Part shown: positions 10,829 through 18,533 of the stretch, piece by piece
Position numbering within the stretch: position 1 is the stretch's first letter
Layout of the letters: every line of letters starts with the position of its first letter
Source of the DNA: a virus
Virus record (IMG/VR): IMGVR_UViG_3300042691_020527
Location: 1 to 27,470 of that record
DNA: 27,470 nucleotides
Reading direction: 5' to 3' (one strand)
Made by a program: the position numbers and the translations under genes
The notes under the pieces: model-generated
Database searches by the model: none
What the model saw: the letters and a program-made list of their open reading frames with translations, nothing else
What the model was told of the DNA's origin: nothing

Positions 10829-11363
10829 TTGTAGTCAGTAAAGAGTCGCGTTTAAGCAGGGTCTTGATCGGCGTCCGCACCATCGACGATGCACGGGATA
10901 GCCACCCGTTGAGGAAGCGCCCCATGCCGCGAGCGGTCTTGCGACGGTGGATGTCAGCTTCGATCCAGGCGTGGGCCTTCCACAGCTCTTGCTCGACGGT
11001 CTTCTCCCCGTAGATGATGATCAAGTCTTTCATCAAGCCGGGTGGCACCTTCCACTCTTTACCGTCCTGAGTGACGTAGGTGATGTCGTACAGGCTCATC
11101 GTCTTGCCTGACTCAGGGTCTTGCTTAAGCTCATCGACCATCTCTTGCACGGACGTGTACCGTCTGCCGGATGGCTTGAGCAATTCACGCTCCTCGTCGG
11201 TAAGCACGGGGATGCCCGCCATCGCGTCAGCCAAGTCCTGCGCGGGTTGCACAGGCGTCACAGGTGACTCTGGCTGGCTGACGATCTGGCATGGCTCCTC
11301 AAGTGGGACAACCAGTTCGACTTTAGTGCCAGATGTATATGTTATATTGATGCTGATGTTCAT
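10806..11363 (-). CDS. Replication-module protein with a C-terminal RRK-GM-RFL-GWL domain, 185 aa
   Basis: The N-terminal 60 residues are beta-type and then a Pro/Gln-rich linker. Residues 85-110 look like a small beta unit (YDITYVTQDGKEWKVPPGLM). Residues 111-160 are a helical basic domain (WIEADIHRRKTARGMGRFLN) that is shared with the 8728-9036 protein. The gene directly precedes and overlaps the helicase N-part, a position often taken by helicase loaders or initiator accessory proteins. No ATPase motif is present, so a loader of the DnaC type is not supported. Function is inferred from context only. Confidence 0.7.
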   Translation of the reverse strand: MNISINITYTSGTKVELVVPLEEPCQIVSQPESPVTPVQPAQDLADAMAGIPVLTDEERELLKPSGRRYTSVQEMVDELKQDPESGKTMSLYDITYVTQDGKEWKVPPGLMKDLIIIYGEKTVEQELWKAHAWIEADIHRRKTARGMGRFLNGWLSRASSMVRTPIKTLLKRDSLLTTNGTQESW

Positions 11364-11370
11364 AAAGTGT

Positions 11371-11405
11371 GCGCGTTGTGCAGTCGCGCCCCTGCATTGG
11401 TGCAG
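11371..11405 (-). promoter_or_regulatory. Tandem short hairpins in the 44-nt gap before the 10806-11363 gene
   Basis: GCGCG (11371-11375) pairs with CGCGC (11385-11389), and CTGCA (11392-11396) pairs with TGCAG (11401-11405) around a 4-nt loop. Both fall in one of the few real gaps of the leftward block, just upstream of a gene start. They may mark an mRNA processing site, an attenuator or a promoter region; no T-run supports termination. Confidence 0.35.
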
Positions 11406-11407
11406 AA

Positions 11408-11740
11408 TTATTTCAGGCCATCCATCCCATCCCTAAGCAGCCGGAAGAACAACTCAGCGTTCATCGTGACTAACCAGGGAGTACGGTTCTTCTTGTGAGC
11501 AACGATCCACGGCTTGCCAGCGCCGTCACGTTCTGCCTGCTCAGTGGCCTTGATGAGATTAAGATTCTCCACGAACTTCACCTCTTGGTGGAGTCCACGC
11601 AGCTCTTCGCAGATCACATCCGGGCTGTCGCCACCTCCGGCGAACTGCTGCCCACGACGGGCCGTAAAGCCCGCCGCACGCAACTCGTCGCGCCAGAGAC
11701 GCTCGCCTCGGCAGCCTTTAGCTCTGCTGTTTATTGGCAT
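11408..11740 (-). CDS. Hjc-like Holliday junction resolvase / PD-(D/E)XK endonuclease, 110 aa
   Basis: The start is set at the ATG at 11738-11740 (MPINSRAKGCRGERLWRDEL). Key residues are E13 in KGCRGER, D41 in SPDV and E53-V-K55 in HQEVKFVENL, the metal-binding PD-(D/E)XK set of archaeal-type Holliday resolvases. Length is typical for the compact family. It would cut branched recombination or replication intermediates before packaging. It overlaps the small HTH gene upstream by 23 nt. A longer reading from further upstream is the shadow of that HTH gene. Confidence 0.85.
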   Translation of the reverse strand: MPINSRAKGCRGERLWRDELRAAGFTARRGQQFAGGGDSPDVICEELRGLHQEVKFVENLNLIKATEQAERDGAGKPWIVAHKKNRTPWLVTMNAELFFRLLRDGMDGLK

Positions 11741-11897
11741 CGCGTTTAGCTTGGAGCCAGGCGTTGACCTCTTCCACTGAGAACCGCAGGCAGCGTGCGC
11801 TGATACGGTGATGCGGGATCTTGTTCTCACGCGCCCACTTCAAGACAGTCTGGAGTGTGACGCCGCACAATACGGAGATGTCGCGTGCTTTTACCAT
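11718..11897 (-). CDS. Excisionase-like helix-turn-helix protein, 59 aa
   Basis: ATG at 11895-11897 and TAA at 11718-11720 enclose 59 codons. MVKARDISVLCGVTLQTVLK is a MerR/Xis-type HTH (HTH_17), and RFSVEEVNAWLQAK is the characteristic second element. This family includes phage excisionases and small regulators. AGGAGG lies ten bases upstream of the start, inside the SSB-like gene. The start overlaps that stop as ATGGTAA. No integrase is visible in the window, so a regulatory or architectural role is at least as likely as excision. Confidence 0.8.
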   Translation of the reverse strand: MVKARDISVLCGVTLQTVLKWARENKIPHHRISARCLRFSVEEVNAWLQAKRDANKQQS

Positions 11898-12532
11898 TTG
11901 AGATCGTCCTCCTCAAGTTCAACGGGTTCGTCTTTCTTGACTGGCTTAGTCTGCGCCGATGGGAATGCTTTGGCAAAGCCCGCGCGATCTGCGGAGATAA
12001 ACAAGCTGGTAGCGATAGCCTGCAACTGCTCTGGCGTAACCTGCGCCTGCGAGCCAACCCACTCGGCTGCCTTGATGGCCTCGGCCATCAATTGAGCTGC
12101 TTGGAAGAGCGCACGCTTGGCGTCTGCCACCGTCAATGAGATCGGGTCGCTGGCCTTAACCGGCTTGCGTGGGCCTGCTGCTGCGACTGCTGCGCCGGCG
12201 TCGTCGATGATGGCACACTGATCGGTGATCTTCAGCTCGTTCTCGCCACTGTGGGTCGAGTGCTTCACGCTGATGCCCTGAAGCCCCTTCTTACCAGCTT
12301 GGCTTTTAAGAGTCACCATCTGACCCTTGAGGTCACCCATCTCATCTGGCACCCAGAACGATGCTCGGCACTCGCCAGTGCTATCTTGAAGGATCGCGTT
12401 CTGCACGCGCCAAGGACCAAACTTGCCTTCACCTGTCTTTGGCGGGAACGTCGCTTTGATCGTCACCCGCATTTCCCCGATGACGCTGCCATCGGCCAAG
12501 TTCGCTAAGTCGCTAATTTGTGCTACTTTCAT
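11891..12532 (-). CDS. SSB-like OB-fold protein with acidic tail, 213 aa
   Basis: Residues 1-95 read as an OB fold (GSVIGEMRVTIKATFPPK, then GPWRVQNAILQDSTGECRAS and MVTLKSQAGKKGLQG). This form is commonly seen in phage single-strand binding or OB nucleic-acid-binding proteins. Residues 96-190 are an Ala-rich helical region. The last residues (PVELEEDDLKW) are acidic with a terminal aromatic, like the protein-interaction tails of SSBs. It lies beside resolvase, exonuclease and helicase genes. It would coat ssDNA and recruit the replication and recombination proteins; this is inferred, since bacterial SSB sequence similarity is low. Confidence 0.75.
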   Translation of the reverse strand: MKVAQISDLANLADGSVIGEMRVTIKATFPPKTGEGKFGPWRVQNAILQDSTGECRASFWVPDEMGDLKGQMVTLKSQAGKKGLQGISVKHSTHSGENELKITDQCAIIDDAGAAVAAAGPRKPVKASDPISLTVADAKRALFQAAQLMAEAIKAAEWVGSQAQVTPEQLQAIATSLFISADRAGFAKAFPSAQTKPVKKDEPVELEEDDLKW

Positions 12533-12547
12533 TTTTGTAAGGTTTCA

Positions 12548-12566
12548 TCAGCAGACCATCTGCTGA
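12548..12566 (-). promoter_or_regulatory. Perfect hairpin 15 nt before the SSB-like gene
   Basis: TCAGCAGA (12548-12555) and TCTGCTGA (12559-12566) form an 8-bp perfect stem with a 3-nt loop. The site lies in the 74-nt gap between the 12607-12888 gene and the SSB-like gene start at 12532. SSB genes are often autoregulated, so a translational operator is a reasonable guess. No T-run follows, so termination is unlikely. Confidence 0.4.
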
Positions 12567-12606
12567 ATGCCGTGCAAGCTACACGTTGTTTGTCTACGCG
12601 CAACTA

Positions 12607-12888
12607 TTATTTTGCTTTTATTTTGTCATCCTCATCGTCGTCCTCGTCATCGTCTTCATCCCCACACTCTTCCGTCCAAGAGTGTTCGACCACTCGATCT
12701 TGATAAACAAGGTGGATGTGCCTATCTCGGGCAAAACGGTTGCCCCAGCCAGTCTCGTAGCGGTTCGTATTGTCGCTATCCAGCTCATCCTGTGCTTGAA
12801 CAAGGATCTCGCCACACTCAAAGTGTTCGGAAAGAATGTCCTTTGCGCGTTGAATGATGGCCTGGCGTTCCTTTTCCTCGGGGGTCAT
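12607..12888 (-). CDS. Small protein with a poly-acidic tail, 93 aa
   Basis: An N-terminal charged helix (PEEKERQAIIQRAKDILSEH) precedes a mixed domain (YETGWGNRFARDRHIHLVYQ). Residues 76-89 are nearly all Asp/Glu (GDEDDDEDDDEDDK), followed by a lysine-containing end. The acidic block is encoded by a run of GAT/GAC/GAG codons seen as TCATCGTC repeats on the plus strand, so it may have grown by slippage. DNA mimicry is conceivable but not shown. The ATG overlaps the upstream stop as ATGA. Family unknown. Confidence 0.6.
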   Translation of the reverse strand: MTPEEKERQAIIQRAKDILSEHFECGEILVQAQDELDSDNTNRYETGWGNRFARDRHIHLVYQDRVVEHSWTEECGDEDDDEDDDEDDKIKAK

Positions 12889-13142
12889 AGCTTGTAGTGT
12901 AACGTCGGAATGATTCTGCCGTCTTGAGTCTTATGGTAGAACTTTTGCCGCATAGCCTTCTTTTCAAGAAGGATTCTTCTTGTGGCAGTCCTCCCAATCT
13001 TTAGATGTTGAGCGATTTGGCTCAGCGTATACCACCCTGGAGGTGCCGGCTGTAGCTCCAAGTTCTCCGCAAGTTGTGTAAGCCAGTCCCCCTCTACAGG
13101 GGCAGCTTGAATGTCCCGTCCTTTAGTTCTTTTGTTAGCCAT
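12885..13142 (-). CDS. Winged-helix-type DNA-binding protein, 85 aa
   Basis: Residues 35-63 read as an HTH (GWYTLSQIAQHLKIGRTATR, RILLEKKAM), followed by a wing-like beta end (QKFYHKTQDGRIIPTLHYKL). The N-terminus is basic and Pro-rich. It overlaps the metallophosphoesterase gene by 49 nt in another frame. It may be a regulator of the leftward block or of the nearby hairpin and operator-like sites; the target is unknown. No Shine-Dalgarno sequence is visible. Confidence 0.7.
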   Translation of the reverse strand: MANKRTKGRDIQAAPVEGDWLTQLAENLELQPAPPGWYTLSQIAQHLKIGRTATRRILLEKKAMRQKFYHKTQDGRIIPTLHYKL

Positions 13143-13846
13143 ACAATTGTCTCGTTGTCAGTATATTCGCCCCACGCCCAGCCTCTGCTCCAAGCGGTGG
13201 TTGCAATCCTATTTTCCGCGTAGCCAGCCATTTCGGGATCTCCGAGCCACCCAACAGAGTAACCGGTCACCCCTTTAATGCGCCTGCCTTCAGCGATTTG
13301 TACACGGTGGATGTGCCCCATGACAAGTTTTGTGTACCGTCCGTGGCACATGCGCTCCGCAGAATCACGCAGCGCGTTCTCGCTGTGCAGGTAGCCATGC
13401 TGGAAGAGAGCGTCACCAAGGCCAACGAAGCCAGTCTTGAGCTTGTAGTCGTACACCTTGCACCTAATCGACTTAGCCCGGTCGTGGATCTGATGATAGA
13501 CGCGGGTCGCCAGAGCCGAGATAATCGCCTTGGGGTGACTCATCAGTGTCACCAACCGGGCCTCATGGTTGCCAAGCAGGTAATGCTGGGGGCGCAGCGC
13601 GGAGATGAACGCCAGACCGTCGTTCAGGTCAGCCTCGGGATCTACCGTAGCGTCGTGACTGTCGTTAGTGATAGCGCCACTACGCAAGCAGGTCATGTCG
13701 ATGGCATCGCCCAGATGCAGCACCGTATCCGGCTTCCAGCGATCACGAAAGCGGAGGACTTCCTTGAGTACAGCCTGGTCGGCCATGAAGCCGTGGCTGC
13801 ATGAGACTGCAAGGAAGCGTTTCCACTTCCGTGTTATGTTTGCCAT
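13094..13846 (-). CDS. Calcineurin-like metallophosphoesterase, 250 aa
   Basis: The signature blocks are in order: SCSHG (15-19), HLGDAID (44-50), LLGNHE (90-95), FQHGY (148-152) and VMGHIH (175-180). These are the metal-binding and catalytic residues of two-metal phosphoesterases. The usual first Asp (DxH) is replaced by Cys16, which may weaken one metal site. Length is normal for phage enzymes of this type. Substrate is unknown; nucleic-acid or nucleotide phosphate diesters are likely. It sits at the boundary between the replication block and the virion genes. Its start follows the 46-aa gene by 3 nt. Confidence 0.9.
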   Translation of the reverse strand: MANITRKWKRFLAVSCSHGFMADQAVLKEVLRFRDRWKPDTVLHLGDAIDMTCLRSGAITNDSHDATVDPEADLNDGLAFISALRPQHYLLGNHEARLVTLMSHPKAIISALATRVYHQIHDRAKSIRCKVYDYKLKTGFVGLGDALFQHGYLHSENALRDSAERMCHGRYTKLVMGHIHRVQIAEGRRIKGVTGYSVGWLGDPEMAGYAENRIATTAWSRGWAWGEYTDNETIVWLTKELKDGTFKLPL

Positions 13847-13849
13847 AGG

Positions 13850-13990
13850 CTATTTCTTGCGCTTAGTAGCGGCAGCCTTCTGCACGGAGTATGCGATGGC
13901 TACAGCCTGCTTAGGCGGCTTACCGTGCTTGATCTCAGTCTTGATGTTCTGGACAAACGCCTTTTCGCTTGCGGATTTCTTTAGTGGCAT
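13850..13990 (-). CDS. Small basic phage protein (MPLKK-GKPxKQAVAIAYS family), 46 aa
   Basis: The start is the ATG at 13988-13990. MPLKKSASEKAFVQNIKTEI followed by KHGKPPKQAVAIAYSVQKAA is a common tiny phage protein recognised by the phrase GKPxKQAxAIA. It is highly basic with a Lys-rich end. Function is not established; it occurs near structural genes in many phages, so a minor virion or DNA-compaction role is possible. It lies 4 nt after the large ejection-protein gene. Confidence 0.75.
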   Translation of the reverse strand: MPLKKSASEKAFVQNIKTEIKHGKPPKQAVAIAYSVQKAAATKRKK

Positions 13991-13994
13991 AGTG

Positions 13995-16214
13995 TTATTT
14001 GGCCTGCTTGAGTTCTCGCTTAATTCTGCTGACAACTTCTTTGGTTGCCTTGTCTTTAGCTTCTTGTTCCGTGGCAAAAACGCCAACCAACCTACCACTG
14101 CCGTCAAACAGCTTGTGCGATGCTTTATCTCGGCTGACAATCTTCATGCCATTCACGCCATCAGACAGTACATACCCGTTGCCAAGAGCCTCACGGTTGC
14201 TCGCCTTATCCATGAATGCTAGTGGCATCTTCTTACGCTCGATGTCGCTAATAGCCTGTTCTTGTGCCGTAGACTGCATTGTTTGAGTAATGCGCTTGGA
14301 TATAGCAAACTCTTCAGGTGACCCGGCGCTGAACCTTGACATCTGGAGCAGTAACTTACGGACGCTTGGAGTTTCGTACAAGCGGCCAAACCCATAAGTT
14401 CCTATTGCCGTAGCCACTGAGCCAATAAATCCAAGTGCGCCTCCAGCGCCACCAAGAAGCAGGGGAATTAAATTTCTTTGCCCCGTAGCTGGGTCATAAT
14501 TAAATTCACCAGCCCTTTTAGTAAGGTTTAAGTGGCGAACTGCTGCATCAAGGACATCTTTATCTGGGCCTTTAAAAAACACGCCAGTTTGTTTTTCTGC
14601 TCTGCCAAGATTTGCAAGAAACTGCACAGTAGAAAGTTGCTTTGTTTTATCATCTAAAGACCTACTTGCAATGTCTTCGAGAATTGCTGCGCGTGCGTTG
14701 GCTTTCCCTGCATCGTTAAGGTTTCTGTACAGCAATTGAACTTCACTTTTTCTTTTGCTGAGCAGTAAATTTCCAGCAAGTTCTGGAGTTACGGTTCCTT
14801 TATTTAAAGCGGCCTTAAGCGCAGAATTTTGCAGCTCGTTATAGGCGTCATGTAATACTTTATTGGCGGTGGTCCATCCAGCTCTGTCCATTCCTTGAGC
14901 TTCAATAAAATCGCCAAGGTCCTCCCTCATTGCAGAATAAACATTTTTTGTTAAAGGAGCAGCATCAGTTTTAACAGCCGCTAATGCTGGATCTTCCAGC
15001 ATGTCTCCAACAAGACGCAAGTTTCCGCTTACTTGAGATGCGTTTTTGTTTTGGATTTGCAGCTTAGTTTGCTCAAGTTGCGAAATTACTTTTTCATAAG
15101 CAACAGGATTAATTCCTTTTAGTTTGCTTACTGCATCATCAATCGCGGCAATAGACTTAGGAGTTGCTACAGGAATTCCGGTGCTATCCAAAGAGGAAAG
15201 AATATTTTTAACAAAATCTTTATTGGTCTTGATTTCAAGTGCTCTAGTTTCTCTTAAACTAGCGGCCACATCATTGATTGCACTGCCGCCAACGCTTGCT
15301 CCAAAATTGCCAAGTGTAGCTTGAACCAATTGTGCGTTTTGTTCGGCTTGCTTAACTAACGCCTCTCTACCACCAACAGCTTCGCGAATATCTTGCATCC
15401 GCTTAGAGATTGGTCCACCAGGCCGAATTACATCCGAGGTGCGAACAAGTCTTCCTGCCGCTTCAGCGTCTGCTACTGCCTGTGCGGTTTCCGCAGCAGT
15501 CATGCCTGCAACTGCTGGAGTCGAAAGTGGCCCTCGATTAAAGCCCGCAAGCTTGCTGCCAGTCATGCCACCGGCAACGCCACCAACCGCAGCCGCCAAA
15601 ATCTGCCCACCTGTGCCAGCGCCCATTTCCTCAGCAAGGTACCTTGCCCCTTCAGCCGTAGCTCCACCAGCAGCGGCAGCGGCAAGCTGTTGCAGCGGCT
15701 TCTCTGCCAACACAGCGCCAATCTTACGAGCGGTTGCCGATGCAGCACCCATAAGTCGTTGACCAATGCCGATACCAGCTGCTGTAGACGCCACAGAGCT
15801 CCCAACCGATTCCGCGATGCGGCCTGCTTCTGTGCTAGTAGGATCAAGGCCAAGCTGAGTGAACAGCTCGCCAAAAAGCTCCGTAGGAGTCCTTAGGTTA
15901 GTGCCCATGAAGTGGTTTAACCCAAGCACCAGCGGATCACCAATAAGCTGTCCTGCCGCAACAGCAGTTGCTCCCATTGCTGCACCACCGGGAATAGGAG
16001 TAAGCAATCCAGCAGCAGCGCCCATGGCGACTGGCCCCATGCCGCGAGCTAGTCCACGAGCAACATCGGCAGTCTCACTGGTTGGCTCCTGTGCAGCCAC
16101 AGGCTGACGAGAGCTTTGAGCGTACTGGTTTACGGCCTGAGTGATTTGCTCAGCAGTCGCTTGGTCTGGAAACTCCAGTATGGTGCCGTCAGGTAGTACA
16201 GCTTCTTGTGGCAT
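13995..16214 (-). CDS. Large internal virion / DNA-ejection protein, 739 aa
   Basis: The N-terminus has the short module VLPDGTILEFPDQATAEQIT, common at the start of phage virion-associated proteins. Residues 45-225 are Gly/Ala-rich hydrophobic stretches (VAMGAAAGLLTPIPGGAAMG; ILAAAVGGVAGGMTG) able to enter a membrane. Residues 250-560 are long charged helices, another hydrophobic patch is at about 575-600 (LLLGGAGGALGFIGSVATAI), and a basic end follows. Position after two helical virion genes parallels gp16 of T7, which forms the ejection conduit. No lytic transglycosylase motif is evident. The region from about 14480 to 15320 is more A+T rich than its flanks. Confidence 0.75.
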   Translation of the reverse strand: MPQEAVLPDGTILEFPDQATAEQITQAVNQYAQSSRQPVAAQEPTSETADVARGLARGMGPVAMGAAAGLLTPIPGGAAMGATAVAAGQLIGDPLVLGLNHFMGTNLRTPTELFGELFTQLGLDPTSTEAGRIAESVGSSVASTAAGIGIGQRLMGAASATARKIGAVLAEKPLQQLAAAAAGGATAEGARYLAEEMGAGTGGQILAAAVGGVAGGMTGSKLAGFNRGPLSTPAVAGMTAAETAQAVADAEAAGRLVRTSDVIRPGGPISKRMQDIREAVGGREALVKQAEQNAQLVQATLGNFGASVGGSAINDVAASLRETRALEIKTNKDFVKNILSSLDSTGIPVATPKSIAAIDDAVSKLKGINPVAYEKVISQLEQTKLQIQNKNASQVSGNLRLVGDMLEDPALAAVKTDAAPLTKNVYSAMREDLGDFIEAQGMDRAGWTTANKVLHDAYNELQNSALKAALNKGTVTPELAGNLLLSKRKSEVQLLYRNLNDAGKANARAAILEDIASRSLDDKTKQLSTVQFLANLGRAEKQTGVFFKGPDKDVLDAAVRHLNLTKRAGEFNYDPATGQRNLIPLLLGGAGGALGFIGSVATAIGTYGFGRLYETPSVRKLLLQMSRFSAGSPEEFAISKRITQTMQSTAQEQAISDIERKKMPLAFMDKASNREALGNGYVLSDGVNGMKIVSRDKASHKLFDGSGRLVGVFATEQEAKDKATKEVVSRIKRELKQAK

Positions 16215-16216
16215 AA

Positions 16217-17554
16217 TTAAGGGTTTATAGGCACCATTGCGCCATCTTTCATCTCAAAACGAATACGCTTAGGGCCAGAGCTTACTGAAGGAGTTGGTTC
16301 GCCCCTTGTTTGAGACTCTTCCTTTTCCATTGCTGCAAATGTTTTAATTGGCTGAATTCCCCAGCTTGCGGCAACTCTAGGGCTTGTTGGCGTTATAATT
16401 CTTTTTTGCGCTGCTTTGTTGTGTGCTTCCGCAACGCTATCGTGAATGTCTTTCATTTTTCTAATCGCCGAATCGGGATTAGTTGAAAATGCATTTCCTA
16501 TTGATTTTAACAGCCCAACAGAACCTTCTTGGGTAGCAAGCTTTGAGCGAAATGTAGTTGGGTTAAACTCTCCTTTTCCCATTAATGCTGCGTATTCTGG
16601 AGAAGACAAAAGCTCTGGAAATTTATACATTAACTCTGTTCCAGTTACGGCATCAGCAGAGATAATGTTGTTTACAACTTTGACTGCATTAGCAAGCAAG
16701 TACCTAGATTTTTCTTGTGGATTTGCGTACCTTTCTGCGTTGTTAATTTCTTGCTGTAAAACATCAATCAGTTCTGACTTTTTTGTGAAGTCATTAGAAT
16801 ATGCAAACTCTTGCGCTTTTTTGTAGTTTGCAGTTTCTTCAAAAGGTTTAAGCTGATCCTTAAACCGCTCAACTTTGTCTTTGAGCATATTTGTCAGCAA
16901 TTGAGACTGATCTGGATTTTGTTGAATTGCAGAATAGGTTAACTGACTTGCTTTGCTGATACGGTCCTGCAATGACCTCCGCGTTAATTCCCACTGCTCT
17001 TCTGGGTACTGAGGTGCCTGTGCTTGTTTTTGTGCTGCTTCAGCTTTGATTGCCGCTTGTTCTTGTGGAGTTAATTCCACAACGCGCCTTGGGGCGGCTT
17101 GGACTGGCTCTTCTGCGTCAAAGTCTGCGCCTGAACCACTGTAGCTTGTATCGACAACATCTGGACGCACAGCAGGCTGAGATGTTGCCATTTCTGCCGG
17201 GGTTAATGGAACAACACGGCGCGGAGATGCCTGCGCGTACATAGCCTCCTCTTGAGGCGTAAGCGGATAGCCCATGCGATCTACTGCCGGCAGCACCCTA
17301 CGTCCGCCCATAGCTTCTTCTGGCCATCCAGTAAACGGAGCTTGGCCTGCATTAGCCCTCGACGCATTTATTGCAGAAAGATATTGCTCGCCAGCAACAA
17401 ACTTAGCTTTCTGTGCCTCTTGTAAGGCATCACGATAAGCAGCAAGGTTTTGATTCAACCCCTGCAAGCGGTTGATGTCAGCCTCTGCATTCATGTAATC
17501 GCCATAAGCGATATCACTCTGCATTCTGTTTGGAAGAATATCTCGAAAAGCCAT
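16217..17554 (-). CDS. Internal virion protein, gp15-like by position, 445 aa
   Basis: The N-terminal 60 residues are helical (MNAEADINRLQGLNQNLAAY), then residues 70-180 are Pro/Gln/Ala-rich with a repeated phrase RRVVPLTPAEMA and RRVVELTPQEQAA. A long charged helical region follows (about 185-340, for example LKDKVERFKDQLKPFEETAN). It lies between the 219-aa and 739-aa virion genes with 2-3 nt gaps. No enzymatic motif is seen. A core or ejection role is inferred from order and composition. Part of the gene (about 16300-16980) is A+T richer than the rest. Confidence 0.7.
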   Translation of the reverse strand: MAFRDILPNRMQSDIAYGDYMNAEADINRLQGLNQNLAAYRDALQEAQKAKFVAGEQYLSAINASRANAGQAPFTGWPEEAMGGRRVLPAVDRMGYPLTPQEEAMYAQASPRRVVPLTPAEMATSQPAVRPDVVDTSYSGSGADFDAEEPVQAAPRRVVELTPQEQAAIKAEAAQKQAQAPQYPEEQWELTRRSLQDRISKASQLTYSAIQQNPDQSQLLTNMLKDKVERFKDQLKPFEETANYKKAQEFAYSNDFTKKSELIDVLQQEINNAERYANPQEKSRYLLANAVKVVNNIISADAVTGTELMYKFPELLSSPEYAALMGKGEFNPTTFRSKLATQEGSVGLLKSIGNAFSTNPDSAIRKMKDIHDSVAEAHNKAAQKRIITPTSPRVAASWGIQPIKTFAAMEKEESQTRGEPTPSVSSGPKRIRFEMKDGAMVPINP

Positions 17555-17557
17555 ATG

Positions 17558-18217
17558 TTATTGACCTGTTAGTGCATTCCATTCAGCCATTAGCGCAGGT
17601 GGTATTGCGCCTGGCCCCCTCCATCCGCGCTGCCTTAAAAACTCAGAAAGAGTCATGGCTGGAGTTGTTGCATCTTGAGCTGCGTATTGTGGCTGTGCCT
17701 GTGGTGGCGTCACTGGTTGAGGCGAAAAACCGTCGTCACTCAAATTCAAAATATCATCTATTCCTTTTTCTATAGACCCAAGGTTTGTTGGCATTCTTTT
17801 GGGGCCATGTGCCGCATTAACCAACTGCAACTTATTCTGCTGCTGTAGCCTTCCACCAACGGCCAAGTTGAGGAAGTCGTTGCCGGCGCGGATGCCGCCA
17901 TCCATCGAAAGCTTTCTTGCCTCACCAATCAACTGCTGTGACTGCTCTGGAGTGTATCCAAGCATTGATTGCCCAACCTTATTGTTAAGGAAGTTCTCGT
18001 AGGACTTATTCTGCGATTCAAGCTGCTTCGCCTCTTTCATGTAGCTGGCCACTGACGACGCCGCACTCGTAAGCCCCTGCGCGATGCCCTGGCCCATTGC
18101 CATCATGCCCTTCCCCTCGATCTCCCCGGCTCTAGCGTAAGCGTCTGCAATTCCCTGCCCCATCATGCTCATCGCCTGAGGAGCTGGCGTATTAAAAAGT
18201 TCACGGGGTTTTGCCAT
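17558..18217 (-). CDS. Ala/Gly/Met-rich virion-associated protein, 219 aa
   Basis: The N-terminal 60 residues are Ala/Gly/Met-rich amphipathic helix (APQAMSMMGQGIADAYARAG, MGQGIAQGLTSAASSVA), typical of small internal core proteins. A charged helix and a Pro/Gln linker (QPVTPPQAQPQYAAQDATT) follow. A compact C-terminal motif ends the protein (MTLSEFLRQRGWRGPGAIPP). It neighbours other internal virion genes and overlaps the YkgJ-like stop by 17 nt. The function is inferred from position only. Confidence 0.65.
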   Translation of the reverse strand: MAKPRELFNTPAPQAMSMMGQGIADAYARAGEIEGKGMMAMGQGIAQGLTSAASSVASYMKEAKQLESQNKSYENFLNNKVGQSMLGYTPEQSQQLIGEARKLSMDGGIRAGNDFLNLAVGGRLQQQNKLQLVNAAHGPKRMPTNLGSIEKGIDDILNLSDDGFSPQPVTPPQAQPQYAAQDATTPAMTLSEFLRQRGWRGPGAIPPALMAEWNALTGQ

Positions 18218-18533
18218 AAAATTTAGTTCTAGCTTCTAGGCAGAGAGGACTGCCCTTTTCAAACTTCTTGCAGGCCAATGGCCTATGTTCATAGATTGTA
18301 CACGAAACTTCCTGCCCCACAACCCCAGATAACGCCACACAGCGCGTTCCAACGCACTTAAGCAGTGGCAAATCATCTCGGATAAACTCAGGTGGGATAT
18401 TGACTGCATCTGATCTATCCTTTCGCAGAATCGGCCAACTGGCCTTGTGGCTGCAACACGCCCCGCACTTTTGGCAATCCAGTTCGCATGTTGCAGTATT
18501 CAAACTTTGGCTCTTCGTGGAGGACATGCTCAT
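18201..18533 (-). CDS. YkgJ-family cysteine-cluster protein, 110 aa
   Basis: The cysteine pattern is CELDCQKCGACC (C16, C20, C23, C26, C27), C60/C65, C78, then YEHRPLAC (C88) and C98. This is the YkgJ/zinc- or Fe-S-binding cluster layout, including the RPxxC phrase. The protein is cytoplasmic with no signal peptide. Because the first cysteines are needed, it must overlap the sulfur-gene frame by at least 74 nt, and by 119 nt from the ATG at 18533. An ATG two codons later is an alternative start. Pairing with a PAPS-reductase-family gene suggests a shared metal or sulfur task. Its exact chemistry is unknown. Confidence 0.8.
   Translation of the reverse strand: MSMSSTKSQSLNTATCELDCQKCGACCSHKASWPILRKDRSDAVNIPPEFIRDDLPLLKCVGTRCVALSGVVGQEVSCTIYEHRPLACKKFEKGSPLCLEARTKFYGKTP

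Noticed and set aside
11718-11897. Evidence for a temperate phage from the excisionase-like gene
   Set aside because: The Xis-type HTH fold is also used by ordinary regulators, and no integrase, attachment site or repressor is visible here.
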